NCBI RefSeq assembly: GCF_000190575.1
Contig: NC_015164.1
Span: 2,232,001-2,296,000, forward strand
Direction of reading: 5' to 3'
DNA length: 64,000 bases
Source of the DNA: Phocaeicola salanitronis DSM 18170
GTDB taxonomy: Bacteria; Bacteroidota; Bacteroidia; Bacteroidales; Bacteroidaceae
In this document: positions 8,577-16,762 of the stretch, one piece after another
Layout of the letters: each line of letters opens with the position of its first letter
How positions within the stretch are numbered: the first letter of the stretch is position 1
Made by a program: the position numbers and the translations under genes
The notes under the pieces: generated by a model
The model's database searches: none
The model's input: only the letters and a program-made list of their open reading frames with translations
What the model was told of the DNA's origin: nothing

Positions 8577-9512
8577 ATGGAAAAGAATTGCGACAAAGGA
8601 ATTAGCCGCCGCTCCGCCTTGAAGCGGATGGGTCTGCTCATGGCAGGAGCAGTGGCGTTGGGGATGCCCTCACTTGCCTCATGCAGCGGAGAGAAAAAGA
8701 AACGCATCATCCTCTACTTCACCGCCACGGGCAACAGCCTCTATGTGGCACGTCAGTTGGCGGACGAAGCTACGGAACTGCTCAGCATCCCGCAACTGGT
8801 GAAGCAAGGGAGGTATGAACTGGAGGCGGACGAGATAGGCATCGTCTATCCTATCTATGGGCAGATGCCGCCCAACATGGTGCGCCGTTTCATACAGAAA
8901 GCACGGTTGAAGGCTGCCTACAAGTTTGCCGTGCTGACCTACGGCAACATGCAGTTTGTGGCGGCAGGGATATGGGACGAGGTCTCGCGCAAGTCGGGCA
9001 ATGCTTTTGACTACATCACAAGCATTCTCATGGTGGATAACTGGCTGCCTAATTTCGATATGAACGAGCAGATAAAGATAGACAAACACATCCCCGAAAG
9101 CCTGGAGCGCATCACTGCCGACATAGCCGCCCGGAAGCATGAGATACCGCCTACCGAAGAACGGGCACGGCAACTGTTCGACCGCTTCATCCGTGACAGA
9201 GGGCTTGACCCGGAGGTGGGCTACCTGATGCACAGCGAAGATTACTTTGTCGTCACAGATGCCTGTATCGGCTGTGCCGTATGCACGGAAGTCTGTCCGC
9301 GCGGCAATTACGAACTAACCTCTACGGGCGTAAAGACCAAAGGCGACTGCGATTTCTGCTTTGCCTGCATACAGAATTGCCCACAAAAGGCTATCAAGTT
9401 CGCCGAACTGCCCGACAGTCCGTTCCTTGCCCACGGCGAGAAGAATCCGGATGCCCGTTTCCGCAACGAGCACGTGTCGCTCTGGAGCATCAAGGAAGCG
9501 AACAGGCAATGA
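8577..9512 (+). CDS. EFR1-type flavodoxin/ferredoxin fusion with Tat-like lipoprotein leader
   Basis: A 311-residue protein. Residues 10-36 form a twin-arginine leader (S-R-R-S-A-L-K) ending in an S-C lipobox (Cys36). A flavodoxin-like FMN loop (F-T-A-T-G-N-S) follows near 48-54. The C-terminus has two [4Fe-4S] ferredoxin motifs: C-I-G-C-A-V-C with C at 240, and C-D-F-C-F-A-C with C at 268. Such EFR1 proteins transfer electrons between FMN and Fe-S centres. The Tat leader implies export of the folded, cofactor-loaded protein, which is unusual. It has its own -7 element (TATCTTTG, 8545-8552). Confidence 0.87.
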   Translation: MEKNCDKGISRRSALKRMGLLMAGAVALGMPSLASCSGEKKKRIILYFTATGNSLYVARQLADEATELLSIPQLVKQGRYELEADEIGIVYPIYGQMPPNMVRRFIQKARLKAAYKFAVLTYGNMQFVAAGIWDEVSRKSGNAFDYITSILMVDNWLPNFDMNEQIKIDKHIPESLERITADIAARKHEIPPTEERARQLFDRFIRDRGLDPEVGYLMHSEDYFVVTDACIGCAVCTEVCPRGNYELTSTGVKTKGDCDFCFACIQNCPQKAIKFAELPDSPFLAHGEKNPDARFRNEHVSLWSIKEANRQ

Positions 9513-9527
9513 CCTACGAGAAACCGG

Positions 9528-10328
9528 CTATTTGCGGTACTCCGTCGGCGTGATGCCCAAGTTCTGGCGTACATAGCGGTTGAAATGTGCTTTCGACGAG
9601 AAGTCCATGATATCGGCAATCTGGGCAATGGTCAGCGATTTGTCCCGAAGCAGGTGTTTGATTTCCTGCAAGGCGAACCGCTTTATCCAATAAAGCGCCG
9701 AGAACCCGCTCAGCTTATAACACGTATCGGACAGATGCTTGGGTACCACGCAAAGTTCCGAAGCAAAATAGGCAACTTCACGGTGTGTGCGGCACGCACC
9801 GCCCTCCAACATCGAGAAGAAACGTGCCAATAAGGACGCTGCCTGCACCGGTACATCGGCAAAGCCATGGATGCGTGCATGAAAATCGTGAAAGTCGAGG
9901 AACAATCCTTGCAGGGCTACGGCCAAGGCATCTTGATAAAAATAGTGGGAAACACGATGAAGACGGTGCTCCACATTCAGGAAGTCAGCCTGGCAAATCT
10001 CCTGCTCATCGGGCAGCAGTTTCATCACGGGGTTGGCAAACAAAGTCATGATGCCCCGTACGAAATAGTTGTTGCCCGGCGAGCAGACTTTCAAGAACGA
10101 TGTGCGGACATATATCGCCGTACATTGGAAGTCAGCCGAAGGCTTGATGCCGTCCAACAGCTTATTGTTGATGACAATCATGCAGTCACCTGCCGTAAAC
10201 GGGATGAGCCGGTCATTGTAATGCAACTCGCACTCTCCCTCGTGGCAATATACGTGGGCAATATGCTGGCTCGCCTCCTCCGTGCCAAGGCTGTGCAGGT
10301 GATGTTCTATGACAACGTCTTCGTTCAT
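9528..10328 (-). CDS. AraC-family transcriptional regulator
   Basis: A 266-residue regulator: N-terminal cupin-like effector domain (about 1-160) and a C-terminal AraC/XylS double helix-turn-helix (about 170-266) ending in F-S-S-K-A-H-F-N-R-Y and G-I-T-P-T-E-Y-R. It begins 17 bp after the HxlR gene stop on the same strand, so the two are probably co-transcribed. It converges on the ferredoxin gene with 15 bp between stops. The regulators at 24925 and 48702 have the same layout. Confidence 0.93.
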   Translation of the reverse strand: MNEDVVIEHHLHSLGTEEASQHIAHVYCHEGECELHYNDRLIPFTAGDCMIVINNKLLDGIKPSADFQCTAIYVRTSFLKVCSPGNNYFVRGIMTLFANPVMKLLPDEQEICQADFLNVEHRLHRVSHYFYQDALAVALQGLFLDFHDFHARIHGFADVPVQAASLLARFFSMLEGGACRTHREVAYFASELCVVPKHLSDTCYKLSGFSALYWIKRFALQEIKHLLRDKSLTIAQIADIMDFSSKAHFNRYVRQNLGITPTEYRK

Positions 10329-10345
10329 GATGATAAAATGTTACA

Positions 10346-10702
10346 TTATTCTTCCTCTGTCTCCTCCAATATCCGTATCATCTTCGGACGAAAATTGTAA
10401 CCCCATTGCTCCAGCATGTGGATAATGGGCATGAGGCTCCCTCCGTCTTCCGTGATGGAATACTCCACACGGGGCGGAAGCTCGGGGTAGATGGTTTTCT
10501 CAATCATGCCGTGCCTCTCCAGTTCTTTCAACTGTTGGTTGATGACGCGGGGACTGGCATCGGGAAACAGGCGATGCAACTCGCTGGGTCTTCTTGTCCC
10601 CCAGTCCAATTCATATAGAATATAGGTTTTCCATTTACCACCTATCACTTCCATAGCGATTTTTACGCCGCAATTAATGTCCAAAGGTATCTTCTTATAC
10701 AT
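10346..10702 (-). CDS. HxlR-family winged-helix regulator
   Basis: A 118-residue HxlR protein: C-G-V-K-I-A-M-E-V-I-G-G-K-W-K at the N-terminus, the recognition stretch R-R-P-S-E-L-H-R-L-F and S-P-R-V-I-N-Q-Q-L-K-E-L, and the family wing Y-P-E-L-P-P-R-V-E-Y. The single N-terminal Cys is typical of redox- or aldehyde-sensing members (inference). It is divergent from the TIGR04076 gene across a 33-bp inverted repeat that probably serves as its operator. A paralogous HxlR/operator pair lies at 43498-43955. Confidence 0.93.
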   Translation of the reverse strand: MYKKIPLDINCGVKIAMEVIGGKWKTYILYELDWGTRRPSELHRLFPDASPRVINQQLKELERHGMIEKTIYPELPPRVEYSITEDGGSLMPIIHMLEQWGYNFRPKMIRILEETEEE

Positions 10703-10771
10703 TATGTAACCATCAATATCTGTTTATGGGACAAAGGTACACATTATCAACACTTCCCCCAATAAGCACAG

Positions 10772-10838
10772 GGATAAATTTATCTGTATATGAACAATTC
10801 ATCCCTACTTGTCACCTAAGGGTAAGGTACTATATTTG
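10772..10838 (+). promoter_or_regulatory. HxlR operator (inverted repeat) and -7 element
   Basis: The arms GGATAAATT (10772-10780) and AATTCATCC (10796-10804) are near-perfect complements in a 33-bp frame. The -7 TATATTTG follows at 10831-10838. The second HxlR locus (43923-43955) has the same 33-bp frame with perfect arms, so selection has kept it. Confidence 0.7.
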
Positions 10839-10854
10839 CACTCAAAAAAGGGAA

Positions 10855-11319
10855 ATAAATAGACGTAAATTTTTCAAGCAAGCCGGCATATCGGCTTTGG
10901 CGGTGGCAATAGGTGGCAATGTGCTGCCAGCCCAAGGCGAAGAACTGTTTTATAATCATCCTAATGTGAACAATAATATGAATAAGCGTATGAAACACAA
11001 ATGTAAGATTACCATCCTGAAACGGGAGTGTTACAAGGATTTGCAGGCGGAATATCTGGCAGACCCCAAGTCGGGACCATGCCCCTATTTCCGTGAAGGG
11101 CAAGAAATCATAGTGGACAACGACAATTTCTTCCGCATGTTGCACGGAACATTCTGTGCCGAGGCATGGGACTGCATCAGCCGCTACGTCTACGCGGCAT
11201 TGCAGGGCGGCTCCATCATGCAGGGCTGGACGAACAACGAAAAAGTGATGATAACTTGCTGCAACGACGGCACGCGCCCAGTCATCTTCAAGCTGGAGCG
11301 GATTGATGAAGAGGTGTAG
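10855..11319 (+). CDS. TIGR04076-family protein with Tat-like leader; start codon uncertain
   Basis: From about residue 42 onward (ATG at 10978) this is a TIGR04076 protein of ~110 residues: C-K-I-T-I-L-K-R, G-P-C-P-Y-F-R-E-G-Q, C-A-E-A-W-D-C-I-S-R-Y and a paired C-C near the end. The frame is open upstream into a twin-arginine-like leader (N-R-R-K-F-F-K-Q-A-G). By alignment with the arginase-like gene at 44007, whose ATG lies 24 bp after the first base of its -7, the equivalent start here is an ATA at 10855, also 24 bp after its -7. Either a rare ATA start is used, the leader is dead and translation starts at 10978, or there is a mutation. Confidence 0.75.
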   Translation: MNRRKFFKQAGISALAVAIGGNVLPAQGEELFYNHPNVNNNMNKRMKHKCKITILKRECYKDLQAEYLADPKSGPCPYFREGQEIIVDNDNFFRMLHGTFCAEAWDCISRYVYAALQGGSIMQGWTNNEKVMITCCNDGTRPVIFKLERIDEEV

Positions 11320-11349
11320 AATATGAACTCATAAAGATTCAAATTTTAT

Positions 11350-11416
11350 GTTTAACCCGTCTTCCTGTCAAGAATTATCCAAGCAACAACCTGCTCGCAG
11401 ACACCCCGTTTTCCCG
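11350..11416 (+). repeat. Dispersed ~65-bp intergenic repeat, copy 1
   Basis: The block TTTAACCCGTCTTCCTGTCA followed by AGAATTATCCAAGC recurs at 15957 and 42037. In this copy it is not followed by a 22-bp array or an HU-like gene. A weak stem (GAAAAGCGA / TCGCTTTTC, 11435-11487) follows and may end transcripts between these convergent genes. Confidence 0.7.
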
Positions 11417-11499
11417 TGTAGGAGAAACTAAAGTGAAAAGCGAGCCGCAAGCGGCATGATGGTCTCTGTGCTCGCGATTCGCTTTTCTACATTATTATA

Positions 11500-12393
11500 T
11501 TATGCCTGCCCTCGATACTCCCCCGGTGTCATCCCCACCCGCTTCTTGAACAGCCGACTGAAATAAGGCAGGTATTGAAACCCTAATTCTTCCGCCACTT
11601 GCCCGATGCTCTTTGAGGTGTCAAGCAGGCGGTCTTTGGCAATGGAAATAACCGTGTCTTGGATGTATTCCTGCGCGGACTTTCCGCACTCTTTCTTTAT
11701 CAGGTCGCCGAAGTAGTTGGGCGAAAGGCAAAGCTCGGAAGCAAAATACTTGACCGTAGGCAAGCCGGACTGCATCGGCTGGCGGGAGTTGAAATAATCG
11801 TGCAACAGTTTCTCGAAACGGGTCAGCAGGTCGGTATTGACTTTTTTACGGGTAATGAACTGGCGTTCGTAGAAGCGTGTGCAATAGTCCAGCAGCAACT
11901 CAATATAGACACAGATCAACGTCTGGCTATGATTGTCTATCGGATGATTGAGTTCTTCCGTTATCTTGTCGAAACAGTCGAGGATGATGTGTCTTTCCCG
12001 TTCGGAGAGGTGTAACGCCTCGTTTACGTCGTAGGCGAAAAAAGTGTACTTCTTCATCTTGGTAGCCAACGGCGTGCCGACAATCAAGTCGGGATGAAAC
12101 AGCAGTCCCCAGCCTTGCGGTTGGAAGATTTCTTCCGTCGCTTCCGCACCGATAACCTGTCCCGGAGAGATACAGACAATGCTTCCTTCCTGATAGTCGT
12201 AATACTGCCGTCCGTAGGTCAAAGTTCCGTTCTTCGTCTCCTTCAGGAACACGGCATAAAAGTCTATGTTGAATAGGAAACTGTGTATGGGCGACAGTTT
12301 GGAAAAGTCGATAATGCTCACCAACGGATGCAGCGTTTCTACACCCATATACTTGTTGTATGCGTCAATATTTACTCTTTCTACCTTCTTCAT
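11500..12393 (-). CDS. AraC-family regulator, candidate master of the GTAATC regulon
   Basis: A 297-residue regulator from the ATG at 12393; the frame is open further upstream, but that sequence lies in the divergent control region. The N-terminal ~190 residues form a cupin-type sensor (Y-D-Y-Q-E-G-S-I-V-C-I-S-P-G) and the C-terminal ~100 an AraC double HTH (L-C-L-S-P-N-Y-F-G-D-L, F-S-R-L-F-K-K-R-V-G-M-T-P-G-E-Y-R). It is divergent from the CMD-SDR-AKR-AKR operon. The spacer contains 21-bp direct repeats related to sites at four other promoters, so this protein is the obvious candidate regulator (inference). Confidence 0.93.
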   Translation of the reverse strand: MKKVERVNIDAYNKYMGVETLHPLVSIIDFSKLSPIHSFLFNIDFYAVFLKETKNGTLTYGRQYYDYQEGSIVCISPGQVIGAEATEEIFQPQGWGLLFHPDLIVGTPLATKMKKYTFFAYDVNEALHLSERERHIILDCFDKITEELNHPIDNHSQTLICVYIELLLDYCTRFYERQFITRKKVNTDLLTRFEKLLHDYFNSRQPMQSGLPTVKYFASELCLSPNYFGDLIKKECGKSAQEYIQDTVISIAKDRLLDTSKSIGQVAEELGFQYLPYFSRLFKKRVGMTPGEYRGQA

Positions 12394-12468
12394 AAGTCTT
12401 CTTTTCTTGTTTGTTGCTGCAAATATAAGGCATTGTTTTCTAATAGTTTCACCCTTTATCCATATTTC

Positions 12469-12533
12469 AGTTATCCGCATCAAACGTTCAGTAATCAGTA
12501 TAACGGCTTTCGGTGGGGAACGCCGTAATTTTG
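12469..12533 (+). promoter_or_regulatory. CMD operon promoter with 21-bp direct repeats
   Basis: TTCAGTTATC (12466-12475) and TTCAGTAATC (12487-12496) are 21 bp apart, the usual spacing for AraC half-sites. The second site (AGTAATCAGTATAACG from 12490) lies exactly 36 bp before the -7 element TAATTTTG (12526-12533). That geometry is shared with four other promoters in the window. Confidence 0.7.
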
Positions 12534-12563
12534 CATCGTCTAATTAAAACAAAGGATTCGATT

Positions 12564-13223
12564 ATGGTACTGAAACATCTTACGGAACGGCAGGCACACA
12601 TCGCCTTGATTTCCATCCATACGGCTATCACCACCACCGATGTGGAGGGGTTGAAGAAAGTCTTGGCAGATGCTCTGGACTTCGGCATGACCATTAACGA
12701 GATTAACGAAGAGATTGTGCATCTGTATTGCTACGTGGGTTTTGCTCCAGCGTGCCGGGCAACCACTGTGTTTATGAACTTGGTGAATGAACGGCGCAGC
12801 AAAGGCATACACGACGAGCAGGGACGAGAAGCATCGCCCCTTGACGAAAGCGAAAGCAAGTATGCACGGGGTGAACGGCTGCAAATGTTTTGCGCTGGCA
12901 TGACGGCAGAACAGTTGCGCAGCGGCTTCTTCGGTTTCAATCCGTTGCTGGACTTCTGCCTGAAGGAGCATCTTTTTGCCGACCTCTTTGCCCGTGACCT
13001 CCTTTCGTATGTCGAGCGGGAGATTACCAACGTGTCTGCCCTTGCCGCAATCAAGGAGCCAATGGTGGAATCGCACTACGGCGGTGCGCTGAATGTCGGC
13101 GTGACGGAGGGGCAGTTGCGGGAAATACTGAGGCTCATTGGGCAGGGGGTGTCGGCTGAGGCAGCGGAAGTAGGCTTACAACGCTTGGAGCATACATTGA
13201 ATATTCGCAATCAAAAACAATAA
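12564..13223 (+). CDS. Carboxymuconolactone decarboxylase (CMD) family protein, two domains
   Basis: A 219-residue protein with two CMD-like halves. The first (about 20-75) has the helical signature E-I-N-E-E-I-V-H-L-Y-C-Y-V-G-F-A-P-A-C. The second (about 125-210) has the V-T-E-G-Q-L-R-E-I-L helix. CMD/AhpD-fold proteins include decarboxylases and alkylhydroperoxidases; a CxxC thiol pair is not evident, so peroxidase activity is doubtful. The start at 12564 is chosen because 12513 lies upstream of the -7 element. It leads a tight operon with an SDR and two AKRs, suggesting reductive processing of a carbonyl compound. Confidence 0.87.
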   Translation: MVLKHLTERQAHIALISIHTAITTTDVEGLKKVLADALDFGMTINEINEEIVHLYCYVGFAPACRATTVFMNLVNERRSKGIHDEQGREASPLDESESKYARGERLQMFCAGMTAEQLRSGFFGFNPLLDFCLKEHLFADLFARDLLSYVEREITNVSALAAIKEPMVESHYGGALNVGVTEGQLREILRLIGQGVSAEAAEVGLQRLEHTLNIRNQKQ

Positions 13224-13226
13224 CGT

Positions 13227-14000
13227 ATGGACACACAATTACTGGCAGGCAAAGTCGCCCTCGTAACGGGCGGCAGCAGCGGCATCGGCTTCGGTACCGC
13301 CAAAAGACTAATGGAAGAAGGCGCGTTCGTCTATATCACCGGACGGCGCAAGGAAGTTTTGGAACAGGCAGCCGCCAAGTTGGGCAGCCGCGTAAAAGCG
13401 GTGCAGGCGGACAGTTCCAAGAAAGAGGATATGCTCCGGCTGGCGAACATCATCAAGGAGGATAACGGAGGACTTGACATCATCTTCGCCAATGCAGGCG
13501 GAGGCAAGGCTATCCCGTTTGAGGAGGCAACGGAAGCGGACTACCGCCGCACGTTCGATGTGAACGTATGGGGCACGTACCTCACCGTGCAGACCCTGCT
13601 GCCCATCCTGCGCGACGGGGCTTCCATCATCCTGAACGCCTCCATTACAGCTTACATGGGATTGCCGGGCTTCGGACTGTACGCTGCCACGAAAACCGCC
13701 GTCCGCTCCTTTGCCCGCAGTTGGACAACCGACTTGAAAAGCCGTGGCATCCGTGTCAATGCCGTCAGTCCGGGTGTGATACCTACCGAGGGGTACGAAG
13801 TGGTGCAGGGCATGAGCGCTGCCGATGTGCAGGCATACGCCGACCGTGTTTCTTCGGAAATCCCACTTGGGCGTGTCGGCACAAGCGAGGAATTGGGCGA
13901 TGCCGTGGTATTCCTTGCGTCGGATTTGAGCAAATACATCACGGGCATCGAGTTGACGGTTGATGGCGGCATGACGCAGGTTTATGCAGGAAAGAATTAA
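13227..14000 (+). CDS. Short-chain dehydrogenase/reductase (classical SDR)
   Basis: A 257-residue classical SDR. Visible motifs are T-G-G-S-S-G-I-G (cofactor loop, about 15-22), N-A-G-G near 88-91, the catalytic Ser in L-N-A-S-I-T and Y-A-A-T-K (Tyr/Lys pair, about 151-155), and S-P-G-V-I-P-T. The Arg after the first strand (I-T-G-R-R) favours NADPH. It starts 3 bp after the CMD stop, so it is translationally linked. The substrate is unknown. Confidence 0.94.
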   Translation: MDTQLLAGKVALVTGGSSGIGFGTAKRLMEEGAFVYITGRRKEVLEQAAAKLGSRVKAVQADSSKKEDMLRLANIIKEDNGGLDIIFANAGGGKAIPFEEATEADYRRTFDVNVWGTYLTVQTLLPILRDGASIILNASITAYMGLPGFGLYAATKTAVRSFARSWTTDLKSRGIRVNAVSPGVIPTEGYEVVQGMSAADVQAYADRVSSEIPLGRVGTSEELGDAVVFLASDLSKYITGIELTVDGGMTQVYAGKN

Positions 14001-14017
14001 CATCAATAGAAAATACA

Positions 14018-14863
14018 ATGGAGAAAATAAAGTTAAACAACGGCGTGGAAATTCCTATTTTGGGGCTGGGCGTTTACCAGATGTCCAAAGAAGAATGTGA
14101 GAACAGCGTGTGCGAGGCTATCCGTCTGGGCTATCGCTCTATCGACACCGCATCGGCTTATTGCAATGAGGAAGCCGTAGGCAGCGGCATCAAGAAAAGC
14201 GGCATCGACCGCAAGGAACTGTTCATCACCACCAAGCTGTGGATTAAGGATGCAGGGTACGAGAGCGCACGGGCGGCTGTGGAGAAGTCGCTACGCAAGT
14301 TGCAGACCGACTATCTCGACCTGTACCTCATCCACCAGCCTTATGGCGATGTGTTCGGCGCATGGCGGGCAATGGAGGAAATGTACAAGGAAGGTAAAAT
14401 CCGTGCTATCGGACTGAGCAACTTTTTCCCCGACCGCTTCATGGACTTGACTTTGCACAACACGGTCGTCCCGGCGGTATGCCAGATGGAGGTGCATCCC
14501 TACTGCCAGCAAATCGCGACGCAGCAGTTCCTCGGCGGATATGACACACGTTTGGAGGCATGGAGTCCGTTTGCACAGAACCCCGCCATCTTCCAAGACG
14601 AGAAACTGAAAGCCATTGCCGCCAAGACGGGCAAGAGCGTGGCACAGGTAATCCTGCGCTGGCTCATCCAACGCGACATCATCGTCCTCACCAAATCGAC
14701 GCACACCGAACGGCTGCGCGAGAACATGGATGTGTTCGACTTCGAGCTGGATGCCGACGACATGGCAACCATTGCCAAACTCGACACCGGACGCAGCACC
14801 ATCTTCGACCATCGCGACCCGGCTTGCGTCAAGATGATTTGCGAAGCACAATTCGATTATTAA
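14018..14863 (+). CDS. Aldo/keto reductase (AKR5-like, 281 aa)
   Basis: A 281-residue (beta/alpha)8 reductase. The catalytic tetrad is visible as Asp43 and Tyr48 (S-I-D-T-A-S-A-Y), Lys73 (T-T-K-L-W) and His106 (L-I-H-Q-P). The C-terminal I-V-L-T-K-S-T and E-N-M-D-V-F-D-F stretches bind NADPH in this family. It lies 17 bp after the SDR in the same operon. Paralogues of identical length occur at 20235 and 49720. Probable role: NADPH-dependent reduction of aldehydes or keto compounds. Confidence 0.94.
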   Translation: MEKIKLNNGVEIPILGLGVYQMSKEECENSVCEAIRLGYRSIDTASAYCNEEAVGSGIKKSGIDRKELFITTKLWIKDAGYESARAAVEKSLRKLQTDYLDLYLIHQPYGDVFGAWRAMEEMYKEGKIRAIGLSNFFPDRFMDLTLHNTVVPAVCQMEVHPYCQQIATQQFLGGYDTRLEAWSPFAQNPAIFQDEKLKAIAAKTGKSVAQVILRWLIQRDIIVLTKSTHTERLRENMDVFDFELDADDMATIAKLDTGRSTIFDHRDPACVKMICEAQFDY

Positions 14864-14881
14864 TCATTCAAATTTATCATT

Positions 14882-15919
14882 ATGGAATACATCAAACTTG
14901 GAAATTCAGACTTGAACGTATCCCGCATCTGCATGGGATGTATGGGATTCGGCGACCCTACACAGGGACCTTGCACATGGACTACCAACGAGGAGCAGTC
15001 CCGCGAAATCATCAAGCGTGGATTGGAACTGGGCGTGAACTTCTTCGACACCGCCATTGCTTACCAAAGCGGCACGAGCGAGCAATACGTGGGACGTGCC
15101 CTCCGCTCCCTTGCCAAACGGGAAGACGTGGTAGTTGCCACCAAGTTCCTGCCCCGCACCCCCGACGAGATTGCCGCCGGAATCAGCGGTCAGCAGCACG
15201 TGGAGCGTATGCTCAACAAGAGCCTTGAGAATCTCGGCATGGACTACGTGGACTTGTACATCTGCCACATGTGGGATTATAACACGCCCATCGAGGACAT
15301 CATGGAGGGCATGAACCATGCGGTAAAGGCAGGCAAGGTACGCGCCATCGGCATCTCCAACTGCTTTGCCTGGCAGCTTGCCAAAGCCAATGCCATTGCC
15401 GACCGCAACGGCTGGGCGAAGTTCGTATCCGTGCAGGGGCATTACAACCTGCTGTTCCGCGAGGAAGAGCGCGAAATGGTCCCCCTCTGCGAAGAGGATA
15501 ATATCGCCTTGACCCCATACAGCGCACTGGCAGGCGGTCGCCTTTCCAAGCGTCCGGGCGAGACATCGAAACGTCAGGAAGAGGACGGCGTAGCCAAGAT
15601 GAAGTATGACGCCACCGCCGAACAGGATGGCATTATCATCGCCCGTGTTGCCGAACTTGCCGACCGTTACAGCGTGACGATGACGCAGGTCGCCCTTGCG
15701 TGGCTCTTGCAGAAAGTAGCTTCACCCGTAGTCGGCGCTACGAAGCTGCACCACATTGAAGGAGCCGTCACCGCCCTCGACCTGAAGCTGACACCGGACG
15801 ACATGGCTTATCTGGAAGAAATGTACATTCCGCACAGACTGGTGGGTGTCATGGCACTCAACAAGAAGAAGCCGACAGAGAAGGCTACTTGGTCTACGGG
15901 GAATCAGGTTATCAAGTAA
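14882..15919 (+). CDS. Aldo/keto reductase, long form (345 aa)
   Basis: A 345-residue AKR of the longer YajO/Gcy-like type: N-F-F-D-T-A-I-A-Y (Asp/Tyr), V-A-T-K-F (Lys), Y-I-C-H-M-W (His), and the cofactor loop V-V-G-A-T-K. It is the last gene of the CMD operon, 18 bp after the previous AKR. Having two reductases of different AKR subfamilies in one operon suggests sequential or alternative substrates. It is not close in sequence to the 281-aa set. Confidence 0.93.
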   Translation: MEYIKLGNSDLNVSRICMGCMGFGDPTQGPCTWTTNEEQSREIIKRGLELGVNFFDTAIAYQSGTSEQYVGRALRSLAKREDVVVATKFLPRTPDEIAAGISGQQHVERMLNKSLENLGMDYVDLYICHMWDYNTPIEDIMEGMNHAVKAGKVRAIGISNCFAWQLAKANAIADRNGWAKFVSVQGHYNLLFREEEREMVPLCEEDNIALTPYSALAGGRLSKRPGETSKRQEEDGVAKMKYDATAEQDGIIIARVAELADRYSVTMTQVALAWLLQKVASPVVGATKLHHIEGAVTALDLKLTPDDMAYLEEMYIPHRLVGVMALNKKKPTEKATWSTGNQVIK

Positions 15920-15956
15920 GATAACTGACGGGAAATAACATTGCAATCAATAATAT

Positions 15957-16023
15957 ATTTAACCCGTCTTTCTGTCAAGAATTATCCAAGCGACAACCTG
16001 CCCGCAGACACCCCAATTTCCCG
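15957..16023 (+). repeat. Dispersed ~65-bp intergenic repeat, copy 2
   Basis: It matches copies at 11350 and 42037 (TTTAACCCGTCTTTCTGTCA, then AAGAATTATCCAAGC). It sits directly upstream of the 22-bp array and the HU-like gene, as does copy 3. Confidence 0.75.
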
Positions 16024-16025
16024 TC

Positions 16026-16135
16026 AGGGACACACGACCTCCTCGTCGGGGACAAACGGGGTGCTCGTCGGGGACAAACGAGACCCTCGTGGGGGACAAA
16101 CGAGAGGTTCGTCGGGGACAAAAGGCAACCACTTG
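16026..16135 (+). repeat. Five-unit array with exact 22-bp period upstream of HU-like gene
   Basis: The core GGGACA recurs at 16027, 16049, 16071, 16093 and 16115, exactly 22 bp apart. The inner units read CTCGTCGGGGACAAACGAGA with few changes. Two helical turns per unit would place every core on the same DNA face, as expected for cooperative binding. It ends about 65 bp before the ATG of the HU-like gene. The orthologous array at 42108 has four units. Confidence 0.8.
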
Positions 16136-16199
16136 TCAGTCAGTAGATTGCAAAAGCGTTTGATGAAGAGGGACGAAAGACACAAAAAAGGAGGTATGT

Positions 16200-16670
16200 A
16201 TGATATTTTGGAAACGAGTAAAGCAAGCAATCAACGACCTGTGGTATCCCCGCAGCGTCACCGTGGGCAAGCCTGTCGAGACGCAGGAACTTGCCAACCG
16301 CATCGCACGTGAGTCGACCGTGTCGCCCGCCGATACCCATGCCGTGCTCCGTGCCCTGCCCAACATCATGGCGGACTTCATGAAAGAAAGCCGTGCCGTG
16401 CATTTTGAAGGACTGGGCTGGTTCCGCTACACCACCGTTTCGGCAGGCAACGGCGTTGCCACGAAAGAGGAAGTAAGCAGCGACCAGATTACCGGCCTGC
16501 GTGTGCAGTTCACGCCCGACCGTACCCGCAACATGAGCGGTGGCTACACCCGCGCCCTCATTGCCGATGAAGGTATCACCTTTATGGAATGGCTGGGCAA
16601 GGAAAGCGACGAGACGCAGGTGCCGGAGGATGAGGAAGAGGAAGCAGGTAATGAAGGTTCCTTCGGATAA
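16200..16670 (+). CDS. HU-like DNA-binding protein with acidic tail, copy 1
   Basis: A 156-residue HU/IHF-fold protein: helical N-terminus (V-E-T-Q-E-L-A-N-R-I-A-R-E-S), the core F-M-K-E-S-R-A-V-H-F-E-G-L-G-W-F-R, a beta-arm region, and an acidic tail (E-D-E-E-E-E). It belongs to the Bacteroidetes HU-like set that is longer than E. coli HU. An unusually good Shine-Dalgarno sequence (AAAGGAGGT) sits 5 nt before the ATG, rare in this phylum. Copy 2 (42260) encodes an identical protein for the first ~140 residues, and nearly all DNA differences are silent. Confidence 0.85.
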   Translation: MIFWKRVKQAINDLWYPRSVTVGKPVETQELANRIARESTVSPADTHAVLRALPNIMADFMKESRAVHFEGLGWFRYTTVSAGNGVATKEEVSSDQITGLRVQFTPDRTRNMSGGYTRALIADEGITFMEWLGKESDETQVPEDEEEEAGNEGSFG

Positions 16671-16698
16671 AGTCCACGAATCGCGCATAATCAGATTT

Positions 16699-16735
16699 CC
16701 CGCAACGATGTGTCCCCGCGTTGCGGGATTTTTTA
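16699..16735 (+). terminator. Rho-independent terminator of HU-like gene 1
   Basis: The stem CCCGCAACG / CGTTGCGGG is followed by ATTTTTT. The identical structure follows HU-like copy 2 at 42752. Confidence 0.9.
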
Positions 16736-16762
16736 TTCCATTCTCTGATTCAGTGTTAAGAT

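Noticed and set aside
12513..12563. Upstream start for the CMD protein
   Set aside because: This start lies before the -7 element (12526-12533), so it cannot be on the main transcript.
16026..16135. CRISPR array upstream of the HU-like gene
   Set aside because: The units are contiguous 22-bp repeats with no unique spacers, and no cas genes are in the window.
15941..16312. Open reading frame across the 22-bp array
   Set aside because: Its middle is only the translated tandem repeat, it overlaps the HU-like start in another frame, and it has no family features.
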